DNA of 64,000 nt from Thetidibacter halocola (lineage in GTDB: Bacteria > Pseudomonadota > Alphaproteobacteria > Rhodobacterales > Rhodobacteraceae): the NCBI RefSeq assembly GCF_018224955.1, contig NZ_JAGTUU010000001.1, positions 868,001 to 932,000 of the forward strand, written 5' to 3'. A model generated the notes under the pieces. It made no database searches. It saw only the letters and a list, made by a program, of their open reading frames with translations, and was not told where the DNA came from. Every line of letters starts with the position of its first letter. The first letter of the stretch is position 1. Below are positions 15,831-24,230 of the stretch, one piece after another. Made by a program: the position numbers and the translations under genes.

Positions 15831-16991
15831 CTATTCCGCTGCATTCTGATGGCTCGCCCGGTAACCTGAACCGGTCTCGCCAATATAGCGGGCGTTTTCC
15901 TCCCGAATGCGTGCTGCGGCGTCGTCGTACAGGAAGGGCAGAAAAGCAAAACGCCTGCCCTTCGTCACCTTGCTGACCTTGTGCAGAAGCGAGCAGGAAA
16001 ACACCACCGCACCGCCAGCCGGGGCCTTGAAGCTGCGCGGACCGTATCCCGGAAAGCTGACCTCGCCGCCGTGGAAGTCGTCGTTGAGATTGACTGAAAC
16101 GGCGAAGCGCCGATGCGCCGTGCCCTTGGTCGTGTTGTCACGGTGGGCAGAGAAGTGACCGCCATCCTCCGCCGCGTAACAGGAGACGATGTAGCGCTCC
16201 ATCCGCGTCACCTTGAACTGGTGCACCTTTGCGATCTCGGGCACCACACGGCGCAGGAACCGTGCCTGAAGGGCCGCGATCAACTCTCGGTCCTCGATGT
16301 CATAATCCTTGCGCCGCTTGAAGCCTGGATCTGCCACGCCGACAGTCCGGCCGCCGACCTCGCGCATGAAACCGCTTTCCTGGCCGCCCCGGGCTTCGTA
16401 GAGCCCGATCAGATGGCGACACAGTTCGGGCTCGAACACGCGTGGCAGAAACAGGATCGGAGCCATGATCTCGACGCCGGCGAACCGCGCTGGCGGCGGC
16501 AGATCGTCCGGGATGCGCATTACCTCGGCAAGGTCGCTCTGGTCCTTGCGAAAGGGGACCGCGGCGACCACGCGCATCGTGGGATCGATCACGACCCATT
16601 GCCGAGCCAACGCGACAGGCCGGCTGGCGGCGCCTACATCCTTTGCTGACACGCCGTAGCAGTGCGACACGGTCAGATCGAAATCCCAGAAGTGCCGGTA
16701 GCCGGGGATGCGGTTTGCCACCCTTCCGCTCGCTTCATCCGCCGGGTCGGTGCTCACTCCAAAAAAGCAGGCCCGGTTGTCGTCGAAGATGTCCGGCCTG
16801 CCGTGGTCAGCCCGAAGCGCGGCCTGCGCATGGGGATCGCCCGCGCTGCCGTAGAAGCAGAGCACCAAGTACCGGCCCGCCGCGCTGTCGAAGGCGTATC
16901 GCGGATTCGTGGCACTCCTCTGGATGAAGCTGGACGCAGGGTCGCCGGGCGTCAACAGGGTCGTAACATCGATCTGCAGAGTTGAATCCAT
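15831..16991 (-). CDS. Redoxin-like domain fused to 2OG-Fe(II) oxygenase
   Basis: The 386-residue protein has two parts. Residues 1-160 look like an AhpC/TSA thioredoxin fold (LTPGDPASSFIQRS, RYLVLCFYGSAGDPHAQAALR, WVVIDPTMRVVAAVPF) but lack the peroxidatic Cys in the usual PxxxxxC position. Residues about 170-375 form a prolyl-4-hydroxylase-like 2OG-Fe(II) domain with HRD (His283, Asp285), a distal His in SLLHKVS (337) and an Arg nearby (TKGRRFAF) for 2-oxoglutarate. It is the first gene of an operon with an ECF sigma factor and anti-sigma factor, suggesting an oxidative or protein-modification link. The hydroxylated substrate is unknown. Confidence 0.85.
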   Translation of the reverse strand: MDSTLQIDVTTLLTPGDPASSFIQRSATNPRYAFDSAAGRYLVLCFYGSAGDPHAQAALRADHGRPDIFDDNRACFFGVSTDPADEASGRVANRIPGYRHFWDFDLTVSHCYGVSAKDVGAASRPVALARQWVVIDPTMRVVAAVPFRKDQSDLAEVMRIPDDLPPPARFAGVEIMAPILFLPRVFEPELCRHLIGLYEARGGQESGFMREVGGRTVGVADPGFKRRKDYDIEDRELIAALQARFLRRVVPEIAKVHQFKVTRMERYIVSCYAAEDGGHFSAHRDNTTKGTAHRRFAVSVNLNDDFHGGEVSFPGYGPRSFKAPAGGAVVFSCSLLHKVSKVTKGRRFAFLPFLYDDAAARIREENARYIGETGSGYRASHQNAAE

Positions 16992-17166
16992 TGGGAGTAC
17001 TCGCGTTGTTTTTCTTCACTACGGAGTCCTTGGACAATTCCATCCCAAGTTTCGAAAAAATATCTCGCGGTGCTCATGTCGTGGATGAGGGCGGTTGACG
17101 GCTCCGTACATGGAACAAACAGCACGCCGCGCGTCCAACGGCACGGCCCCTTCCGTGAGGACAGCA

Positions 17167-17490
17167 ATGACCGACCATATTACTCAGTGGTCAGCCGACA
17201 ATGCTGACCCATGCGGCTCGCCACGCCTGACCGAAATGCTCACTGGAAGCGCGCGGCAGACTTGTGGTGACCGTGTTTCAGTGCGCAAGCTCGTCGAGAA
17301 GTTCCGCTACCGGGCTTCGGGGGCGCTGCTCTTCCTATTTGCCGTGCCCAATGTCATTCCGATGCCACCGGGGACCTCCGGCATACTTGGCCTGCCACTG
17401 GTCATCATCGCGTTTCAGCTGATGGGAGGGCGGACGTTGATCCTCCCGGACTTCATCCTCGAGCGATCCATTTCAGCACAACACTTCGGC
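17167..17490 (+). pseudogene. Truncated ExoD family protein
   Basis: The ATG at 17167 has GAGGAC just upstream. The frame encodes about 108 residues of an exopolysaccharide-synthesis ExoD protein: LTEMLTGSA, RVSVRKLVEKFRYRASGALL, the membrane-like LFAVPNVIPMPPGTSGILGLPLVIIAFQLMGG, and PDFILERSIS. ExoD proteins run to about 200 residues with further membrane helices. Here the family sequence stops near 17485-17490 and the same frame continues as an arginine-rich shadow of the next gene, so the C-terminal half is lost. The break point is one border of the catabolic block. Confidence 0.8.
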
Positions 17491-17491
17491 C

Positions 17492-18478
17492 GGATTTTCG
17501 CTGCGGTTCACGTCGCTGCCCGCCGGCGCAGCACACTATGCAAAGACCGGCGAATCTCTGCCCGTCGCCTCGCTGAAGGCCGCGGGGGCGGCCGATGCGA
17601 TCCTGCTGTCGGCCATGGGCCTGCCGCAGGTGCGCTACCCCGACGGGACCGAGATTTCGCCCCAGATCGAGTTGCGCAAGGCGTTCGGCCTGTTCGCCGG
17701 CTTACGCCCGGTGCGCGTGCGAGCAGGGCAGCCCGGCCCCCTGACCCTGCCCGAGGGGCGCGAGATCGACTTCGTCCTGATCCGCGAAAGCGCCGAGGGC
17801 CTGTTCCACTCGCAGGGCCGCGGCGAGGTCAGCGGTGATGCCGCGACCGAAACGCTGCGCATCACCCGCGCGACCTCGGAAAAGCTGTTCCGTTTTGCCT
17901 TTGCCCTGGCCGCCAGCCGCAAGGCCACGGGACGTGGCCCCGGGCGCGTCACCTGCGTCGACAAGGCCAACGTGTTCCGGGCCTTTGCCTTCTTCCGCGG
18001 GATCTTCGACGAGGTCGTAAGCGATCACACCGACCTGGCCGCCGACCATGCCTACGTCGACGCCACCGCCCTTTGGATGGTGCAGAAGCCGTGGGATTTC
18101 GATGTGCTGGTGACCGAAAACATGTTCGGCGATATCCTGTCGGACCTCGGTGCCGGTCTGATGGGGGGCCTCGGCCTTGCGCCCTCGGCGGACATCGGGC
18201 TGGAGCACGCAGTGTTCCAGCCCTGCCACGGCTCGGCCCCCGACATTGCCGGTCGCGGTGTCGCAAGCCCGCACGCGATGATCCTGTCGGCGGCGATGAT
18301 GTTGGACTGGCTGGGCGAGCGGCACGGTAACGACCCGCTGCGGGACGATGGTCGCCGCCTGCGCGAAGCGGTCGAGAGCGTGATCGCCCGCGGCAAAAGC
18401 CTGACGCGCGACCTCGGCGGCAGCGCCGATACCACCGAGGCGGCGGGCGCCGTCATGCGCGCGCTGTTTCCGCAGTGA
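17492..18478 (+). pseudogene. Isopropylmalate/isocitrate dehydrogenase family protein, N-terminus missing
   Basis: The frame becomes family-like at about 17492 (FTSLPAGAAHYAKTGESLP, AADAILLSAMG) and continues through RESAEGLF, TCVDKANV, VDATALWM, VTENMFGDILSDLGAG and CHGSAPDIAGRG to the stop. These are the substrate-, metal- and NAD-binding elements of the LeuB/tartrate dehydrogenase family. About 30-35 N-terminal residues with the IPGDGIG region are absent, and the upstream DNA is exoD in another frame. An internal ATG at 17615 could make a shorter protein, but it would lack a strand of the core fold. The stop overlaps the GTG start of the next gene, so the gene once led this operon. Confidence 0.75.
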
Positions 18479-19530
18479 CCGCCCCGGCCGCAGAGTCCGA
18501 CCCGCCGATCCGCGTTGCCGGGGTCGGTGCTGGCTATTTCAGCCGATTCCACTATGACAGCTGGGCGCGGATGCTTGGCGCGGTGCCGGTCGCCGCCTGC
18601 GACCGCGACATCGCCCACGCCCGCGCCACCGGCCTGCCCGCCTTTGACGACCTGCCCCGGATGCTGGCAGAGGTGCGGCCGGACCTGCTGGACATCATCC
18701 TGCCCCCGGCCGGCCATGCGGAAACGATCCGCGCCGCGCTGGCGGCAGGCATAAAGCACATGATCTGCCAGAAGCCCTTCTGCCTGAAACCAGACGAGGC
18801 CCACGCCATCACCGCCGAGGCAGAGGCCGCGGGCGCGCTGCTGGTGGTGCACGAGAACTTCCGCTTTCAGCCGTGGTATCGCGCGATCAAGGCCGCGCTG
18901 GACAACGGGCTGGTCGGAGAATTGCAGCAGGCCACGTTCCGGCTGCGCCCCGGCGATGGCCAGGGGCCTGACGCCTACATGACCCGGCAACCCTATTTCC
19001 AGCGGATGGAGCGGTTCCTGATCCATGAAACCGGGGTGCACTGGATCGACACCTTCCGCTTCCTGATGGGCGCGCCGACCCATGTCTATGCCGACCTTCG
19101 CCGCCTCAACCCCGCGATCCGGGGAGAAGACGCAGGTCTTGCGATCTTCGATTTCCCCGGCGGCGTCCGGGCGCTGTTCGACGGCAACCGGCATCTCGAC
19201 CATGCTGCCGACAACCTGCGCCGCACGATGGGCGAGGCGCTTTTCGAGGGCACAGGCGGCACGCTGACGCTTAACGGCGACGGGTCGGTGCGCCTGCGCC
19301 GATTCGCAGAGATCGAGGACGAGGTTCTCTTGCCCGCCAACACCTGGACTGGCTTTGGCGGCGATTGCGTGCATGCCCTGCAAAGCCACGTCATCGCGGC
19401 GCTGCGCGGTGCCGGGGCGCTGGAAAACACCGCCCGCGATTACCTGCCGGTGCTGGGCATCGAGCAGGCGCTCTATTCCTCCGCCGAGACCGGCCGCAAG
19501 ATCGCTCTGAGCACGGGGGGCACATCTTGA
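18475..19530 (+). CDS. Gfo/Idh/MocA family oxidoreductase
   Basis: The 351-residue protein starts at a GTG overlapping the previous stop (GTGA). It has an N-terminal Rossmann fold (IRVAGVGAGYFSRFHYDSW), the family EKP motif as CQKPFCL, and a C-terminal beta domain with HETGVHWIDTFRFLMG carrying the catalytic-type histidines. Members are NAD(P)-dependent sugar, inositol or aldose oxidoreductases and related lyases. It follows the truncated dehydrogenase and precedes a GntR regulator whose TTG start overlaps its stop. The trio was therefore one transcription unit. A sugar-like or polyol-like substrate is an inference from the family only. Confidence 0.88.
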   Translation: MTAPAAESDPPIRVAGVGAGYFSRFHYDSWARMLGAVPVAACDRDIAHARATGLPAFDDLPRMLAEVRPDLLDIILPPAGHAETIRAALAAGIKHMICQKPFCLKPDEAHAITAEAEAAGALLVVHENFRFQPWYRAIKAALDNGLVGELQQATFRLRPGDGQGPDAYMTRQPYFQRMERFLIHETGVHWIDTFRFLMGAPTHVYADLRRLNPAIRGEDAGLAIFDFPGGVRALFDGNRHLDHAADNLRRTMGEALFEGTGGTLTLNGDGSVRLRRFAEIEDEVLLPANTWTGFGGDCVHALQSHVIAALRGAGALENTARDYLPVLGIEQALYSSAETGRKIALSTGGTS

Positions 19531-20207
19531 CACCCTCTGGCAGGAAGACCACCGGCTCGAACGCCCGGCGCGCGGTTCAGGCGTTGCGGGCGATGATCTT
19601 TTCCGGCGAGTTGCCCGCCGGGTCGGACCACCTGGAATCCGAACTTGCGGAGCGTCTCGGCATGTCGCGCACGCCGGTGCACGAGGCGGCATTGATGCTG
19701 CAAGGCCAGGGCCTGCTGGAGGTGCGGCCGCGCAAGGGCGTGCGCATCCTTCCGGTTTCCGCCGAGGACATGCGCGAGATCTACGACGTGCTGACCGAAC
19801 TCGAAAGCCTTGCCGCCGAGCGCGCCGCCGAGGCGGGTCATTCGGCAAGGGACCTCGCGGCGCTGGATGCCGCGATCCGTGACATGGACCTTGCGCTGAA
19901 GCATGACGACCGCGAGGCCTGGGCCCGCGCCGACGACCGCTTTCACGCCGAACTGGTGCGGCTGGGCGGGAATATGCGGGTGGTTGCCATCGTCGGCATG
20001 ATAGCCGACCAGGTGCGCCGGGCGCGGGCCGTGACCCTGTTCATGCGCCCCCTGCCGGTCCAGTCGAACGAGGACCACCGCGCCGTGCATGACGCGATTC
20101 TGGCGGGCGACGCCGAGGCCGCGCGCCGCATTCACCGCGCCCACTGCCAGCAGGCGCGCGACATGCTGACCGGGCTGCTGGAACGGCACCGGCTGCGCAG
20201 CCTCTGA
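19527..20207 (+). CDS. GntR family regulator, FadR subfamily
   Basis: The 226-residue protein begins at a TTG (19527-19529) overlapping the previous stop, with GGGGGGC upstream. The N-terminal winged helix (AVQALRAMIFSGELPAGSDHLESELAERLGMSRTPVHEAALMLQGQGLLEVRPRKGVRILPV) is a clear GntR DNA-binding domain. The C-terminal all-helical FCD domain (EIYDVLTELESLAAERAAE, DDRFHAELVRLGGN, HRAVHDAILAGDAEAARRIHRAHC) carries the Asp/His residues that often bind a metal and a carboxylic acid effector. It probably controls the surrounding catabolic genes; a FadR-like palindrome lies at 27409-27419. Confidence 0.9.
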   Translation: MTPSGRKTTGSNARRAVQALRAMIFSGELPAGSDHLESELAERLGMSRTPVHEAALMLQGQGLLEVRPRKGVRILPVSAEDMREIYDVLTELESLAAERAAEAGHSARDLAALDAAIRDMDLALKHDDREAWARADDRFHAELVRLGGNMRVVAIVGMIADQVRRARAVTLFMRPLPVQSNEDHRAVHDAILAGDAEAARRIHRAHCQQARDMLTGLLERHRLRSL

Positions 20208-20231
20208 GGGCCGCGCAACCGGCGTCGCGGA

Positions 20232-21377
20232 TCACATCGCCGCGTCGAACAGCGCGCGGGTGTTCTCGCGCGTCATCTTGACCGGGTTGCCGCCGACGCT
20301 GGGGTCTTCCAGCGCCATCTCGGTCAACTCGGCCAGCCGCGAAGCATCGACGCCCATCGCCGCCAGCCCCTTGGGCATGGCGAACATCGCGTTCAGCTCG
20401 CGCACGCGGTCGGCAAAGCCGTCGAACCCGCCCTTGATCCCGAGGTAGGCCGCCGCCTGCCCAATCTTCTCTTCGATGGCGGGGCGGTTGAAATCGAGGC
20501 AGGCGCTCATCACCACGGCATTGGTCGTGCCGTGATGGGTGTTGAACACCGCGCCGACCGGGTGGCTGAGGGCGTGGATCGCGCCAAGCCCCTTCTGGAA
20601 GGCCACAGCCCCCATCGCCGCCGCCGCCATCATCTGGCCCCGCGCCTCGATGTCCGTGCCGTCCGCGTAGGCGCGCGGCAGGTAGGTGTTGACCAGCCGC
20701 AGCCCCTCCAGCGCGATGCCCTGGCTCATGGGATGGAAGAAGGGCGAGGAATAGGCCTCGAGGCAATGGGCAAAGGCATCCATGCCGGTGCCTGCGGTGA
20801 TGTGCTTCGGCATGCCGACGGTCAGTTCGGGGTCCGAGATGACCACGCTGGGCAGCACCTTGGGGTGGAAGATGATCTTCTTCACATGGGTCACGGAATT
20901 GGTGATGACGCTGGCGCGCCCCACCTCGGAGCCCGTCCCGGCGGTCGTCGGCACGGCGACGATGGGGGCGATGCCCGCCGGGTCCGCGCGCGTGTACCAG
21001 TCGCCGATATCCTCGAAATCCCACAGGGGCCGCGTCTGCCCCGACATGAAGGCGACCATCTTGGCGAGGTCGAGGCCCGAGCCACCGCCGAAGGCGATCA
21101 CCCCGTCATGCCCGCCCGCCTTGTAGGCGGCAAGCCCCGCGTCGAGGTTGACCTCGGTCGGGTTGGGATCGACCTCGGCGAACATGGCGCGGCCAAGGCC
21201 CGCCGTCTGCATCAGGTCCAGCGTGTCCTGCGTGATCTTCATCGAGGCAAGGCCCCGGTCCGTGACCAGCAGCGGGCGCTTGATGCCCGCCTGCGCGCAG
21301 GCCGCGCCGATTTCCTTGATGCGTCCGGCTCCGAACTTGATGGCGGTGGGGTAGGACCAGTTTCCGACGAGGCTCAT
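20232..21377 (-). CDS. Iron-containing alcohol dehydrogenase
   Basis: The 381-residue protein is a group III metal-dependent alcohol dehydrogenase. It has an N-terminal NAD domain (RPLLVTDRGLASM, DGVIAFGGGSGLDLAK, PTTAGTGSEVGRASVIT) and a helical metal domain with GMDAFAHCLEAY, HALSHPVGAVFNTHHGTTNAV and the spaced Asp/His ligands. It oxidises or reduces a small alcohol/aldehyde pair in the cytoplasm. Its start overlaps the stop of the aldehyde dehydrogenase gene (ATGA), so alcohol and aldehyde oxidation are co-expressed with the glutamine-synthetase-like gene upstream. Its 3' end is convergent with the GntR gene 24 bases away. Confidence 0.93.
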   Translation of the reverse strand: MSLVGNWSYPTAIKFGAGRIKEIGAACAQAGIKRPLLVTDRGLASMKITQDTLDLMQTAGLGRAMFAEVDPNPTEVNLDAGLAAYKAGGHDGVIAFGGGSGLDLAKMVAFMSGQTRPLWDFEDIGDWYTRADPAGIAPIVAVPTTAGTGSEVGRASVITNSVTHVKKIIFHPKVLPSVVISDPELTVGMPKHITAGTGMDAFAHCLEAYSSPFFHPMSQGIALEGLRLVNTYLPRAYADGTDIEARGQMMAAAAMGAVAFQKGLGAIHALSHPVGAVFNTHHGTTNAVVMSACLDFNRPAIEEKIGQAAAYLGIKGGFDGFADRVRELNAMFAMPKGLAAMGVDASRLAELTEMALEDPSVGGNPVKMTRENTRALFDAAM

Positions 21378-22768
21378 GGCTTGGCTTTCCGAAGGTGGTA
21401 GGAGCGCGGCCGCGTGACCGCATGATAACCCAGGACCGACATGGCGCCGCCCCGGCCGGTATCCTTGGTGCCGGTCCAGCAGATGCTCGGGTCGACATAA
21501 TCGGCGCGGTTCAGGAATACCGTCCCGGTGTCGATCCGCCGCCCCAGCGCCAGCGCGCGTTCGGGGTCTTTCGTCCAGAGCGAGGCGGTCAGTCCATAGG
21601 GCGAGTCGTTCATCAGGCGCAGCGCCTCTTCATCATCGCTGACCGGCATGATGCCGACGACGGGGCCGAAGCTTTCCTCGGTCATGACGCGCATGGAGTG
21701 GTCCACGTTCACCAGAACCTGCGGCATCAGGTAGGCGCCGCCATCGTCAGCGGGAAAGTTCTGTCTTTCGATCAGGGGTTTGGCCCCGGCGGCGATGGCC
21801 TCGGCGGTCTGGTCGCGCACGGTCTTTGCAAAGCGCACATTGGCCATCGGGCCCAGCGTCGTGTCGGCGTCGAAAGGATTGCCCAGCTTGAGGCCGTTCG
21901 TCCACTTCACCGCCTTTTCCACGAAATCGTCGAAGTGGCGGCGATGCACGTAGATCCGCTCGATCCCGCAGCAGCACTGGCCCGCGTTATACATCGCGCC
22001 GTCCATCAGCACGTCGACCGCCCAGTCGATGTCGGCATCCTCCATGACATAGCCCGGGTCCTTGCCGCCCAGTTCCAGCCCGGTGGGGGTAAAGGTGCCT
22101 GCCGCCGCGCGCTCGATCGCCTGCCCGCCCGCCACCGACCCGGTGAAGTTCACGAACCCGAAGGAGCGTTTCGCGATCAGCCGTTCGGTCCCGGCATGGT
22201 CCAGCACGATGTTCTGGAACACGTCCTGCGGCACGCCGCCCGCGTGCAGCGCCTCGGCCATGAGTTCGCCGACCAGCAGGGTCTGGCTGGCGTGTTTCAG
22301 GATCACGCTGTTGCCCGCGATCAGCGCCGGAACGATGGTGTTGAAGGCGGTCAGATAGGGATAGTTCCAGGGCGCGATGACAAAGACCACGCCCACCGGC
22401 GCGCGCTCGATCTGGCGCAGGAAGCCGGGGCTGTCCTCGGACACCAGCGGGGCCAGCGCCTGCTCGGCGATGCCCGCCATGTAAGTGGCGCGTTCGTTCA
22501 CGCCGCCGAATTCGCCGCCAAAGCGCGTCGGCCGGCCCATCTGCCAGGCCAGTTCCTCGACCACGCGGTCCTTCATGCCGCCCAGCATCTCGATGCCCTT
22601 GAGCACCAGCGCGCGGCGCTCGTCCAGCGGGCGGGCGGCCCAGGCGGTCTGCGCGGCGCGGGCGCGGGCGACGGCGGCATCCGCCGCCTCGGGCGTCAGC
22701 GCCGGGCGCTCGGCATAAAGGCTCCCGTCGACGGGAGAAATGCATTGGATCATTGTCGTCATGTTCAT
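21374..22768 (-). CDS. NAD-dependent aldehyde dehydrogenase
   Basis: The 464-residue protein has the aldehyde dehydrogenase core. Seen are APWNYPYLTAFNTIVPALIAGN, the cofactor region GNSVILKHASQT, the general base Glu in LELGGKDPGYV and the nucleophile in NAGQCCCGIERIY, where three consecutive Cys include the catalytic one. ESFGPVVGIMPV and PYGLTASLWT follow. It converts an aldehyde to an acid, probably the product of the adjacent iron-ADH. It follows the glutamine-synthetase-like gene by 22 bases and overlaps the alcohol dehydrogenase. It may oxidise a gamma-glutamylated amino aldehyde, as PuuC does in putrescine breakdown, but this is inference. Confidence 0.9.
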   Translation of the reverse strand: MNMTTMIQCISPVDGSLYAERPALTPEAADAAVARARAAQTAWAARPLDERRALVLKGIEMLGGMKDRVVEELAWQMGRPTRFGGEFGGVNERATYMAGIAEQALAPLVSEDSPGFLRQIERAPVGVVFVIAPWNYPYLTAFNTIVPALIAGNSVILKHASQTLLVGELMAEALHAGGVPQDVFQNIVLDHAGTERLIAKRSFGFVNFTGSVAGGQAIERAAAGTFTPTGLELGGKDPGYVMEDADIDWAVDVLMDGAMYNAGQCCCGIERIYVHRRHFDDFVEKAVKWTNGLKLGNPFDADTTLGPMANVRFAKTVRDQTAEAIAAGAKPLIERQNFPADDGGAYLMPQVLVNVDHSMRVMTEESFGPVVGIMPVSDDEEALRLMNDSPYGLTASLWTKDPERALALGRRIDTGTVFLNRADYVDPSICWTGTKDTGRGGAMSVLGYHAVTRPRSYHLRKAKP

Positions 22769-22790
22769 CCTCCGGCGCCGGGCGCGCCCG

Positions 22791-24155
22791 TCAGAGCCGC
22801 TCGAACCCGCGTTTCAGTTCCCAGTCCATCACCACGCGGTCCTGCTCCGCGATTTCCCACCGCGCGGCGTGCACGTAGTGGTCGATCACGGCGTCACCAA
22901 AGGCCGCCCGCAGCATGTCCGACCCGTCCAGCACCCTCACCGCCTCGCGCAGGTTGCGCGGGATCTGGCGGGCGTTCGGGTCGGCGTACATGTCGCCTTT
23001 CATCTCGGGCTCCAGATCCAGCTTTCGCTCGATCCCGTCAAGCCCCGCCGCAAGCTGCGCGGCCAGTGCGAGATAGGGGTTCAGGTCGGCCCCGCCGACC
23101 CGGCATTCGACCCGCACGCCGCGGGTCCCCGCGCCGCAGACGCGGTAGCCGGCGGTGCGATTGTCTGTCGACCAGACGGCCTTGGTCGGCGCGAACATGC
23201 CCACGGTGAACCGCTTGTAGCTGTTGATGTTGGGGGCGAGGAAATACGTCACCCCGCTGGCATGGGCCAGCAGCCCGGCGAGGTAGTGCCGCATGGTCTG
23301 CGACATGCCGTGCTCGGCATCCGGGTCGAAGAAGGCGGGCTTGCCGCCCGACCACAGCGACTGGTGGATGTGGCTGGAACTGCCCGCCCGGTCGGTGGCG
23401 TATTTCGCCATGAACGTGACCGAGACATCGTGCTGGTCGGCCATCTCCTTGATGCCGTTCTTGGTGATCGAGTGCATGTCGGCGGTGTCGAGCGCATCCG
23501 AATAGCGGATGTTGATCTCGTGCTGGCCAGCCTCGGCCTCGCCCTTGGAGTTCTCGACGGGGATGCCCGCGCCATACAGCCCGTTGCGCACGTCGCGCAT
23601 CAGGAATTCTTCCTTGGCGGTGCCCATGATGCCGTAATCGTTGTTGAAGCGCACAACAGGCGTCATCGCGCGATAGCCCTCGTCGCGCAGCTCGGCGAAA
23701 CTTTCCTCGAAGATGTAGAATTCCAGCTCGGTCGCCATCATGGCGTCGAAACCCATCGCCTTGGCCCGCGCCACCTGGCGCTTGAGGATGGCGCGCGGGG
23801 AATGCGGCACCTCTTCGTGGGTGTGGTGATCCAGCAGGTCGACCATGACCATGGCCGTCGCGGGCAGCCATGGCACGCGGCGCAGGGTCGAGAGGTCGGG
23901 CTTGTGGACATAGTCGCCATAGCCGCGCGCCCAGTTCGACGCCTTGAAGCCTGGCACGGTCGTCATGTCGACATCGACCGCCAGCAGGTAATCGCAGCCG
24001 TGGGTTTCCTCGTAGCCGCTGTCGACGAAATGCTGCGCGTGAAAGCGCTTGCCCATCAGGCGTCCCTGCATGTCGACGGCGCAGGTCAGGACGGTGTCGA
24101 TCTCTCCGGCCTTCACGAGGTCGCGGAGCGCGTCGAGGGTCAGGTTGGCGGGCAT
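22791..24155 (-). CDS. Glutamine synthetase family protein, gamma-glutamylamine synthetase-like
   Basis: The 454-residue protein has the glutamine synthetase fold: a short N-domain (LVKAGEIDTVLTCAVDMQGRLMGKR) and the catalytic barrel with ATELEFYIFEE, ENSKGEAEAGQHEINI, SSSHIHQSLW, NSYKRFTVGMFAPT and TDNRTAGYRVCG. It lacks the Tyr-adenylylation loop of housekeeping GS and matches the length of the PuuA/GlnA-like clade that ligates glutamate to an amine using ATP. The start is the ATG at 24153-24155. It sits between the TRAP binding protein and ALDH/ADH genes on the same strand, which fits glutamylation of an imported amine before oxidation. The amine itself cannot be named. Confidence 0.88.
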   Translation of the reverse strand: MPANLTLDALRDLVKAGEIDTVLTCAVDMQGRLMGKRFHAQHFVDSGYEETHGCDYLLAVDVDMTTVPGFKASNWARGYGDYVHKPDLSTLRRVPWLPATAMVMVDLLDHHTHEEVPHSPRAILKRQVARAKAMGFDAMMATELEFYIFEESFAELRDEGYRAMTPVVRFNNDYGIMGTAKEEFLMRDVRNGLYGAGIPVENSKGEAEAGQHEINIRYSDALDTADMHSITKNGIKEMADQHDVSVTFMAKYATDRAGSSSHIHQSLWSGGKPAFFDPDAEHGMSQTMRHYLAGLLAHASGVTYFLAPNINSYKRFTVGMFAPTKAVWSTDNRTAGYRVCGAGTRGVRVECRVGGADLNPYLALAAQLAAGLDGIERKLDLEPEMKGDMYADPNARQIPRNLREAVRVLDGSDMLRAAFGDAVIDHYVHAARWEIAEQDRVVMDWELKRGFERL

Positions 24156-24190
24156 GTCTGGTCCAGTTCCTTGAAGTCCGAATCGTGAAA

Positions 24191-24213
24191 GGCGGCGGCA
24201 CGCGGCCGCCGCC
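24191..24213 (-). terminator. GC-rich stem-loop after the TRAP binding-protein gene
   Basis: GGCGGCGGC and GCCGCCGCC form a perfect nine-base-pair stem around a five-base loop, between the DctP-type gene (stop at 24231) and the glutamine-synthetase-like start (24155). Read on the minus strand it is followed by CTTTCACG rather than a long U-run. It is more likely a transcript-stabilising or attenuating hairpin than a full terminator. Confidence 0.5.
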
Positions 24214-24230
24214 CCCAATCTGCGGCAGGC

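Noticed and set aside
21395-23209. A 604-codon plus-strand frame
   Set aside because: It crosses the antisense of ALDH and part of the GS-like gene, with no family pattern.
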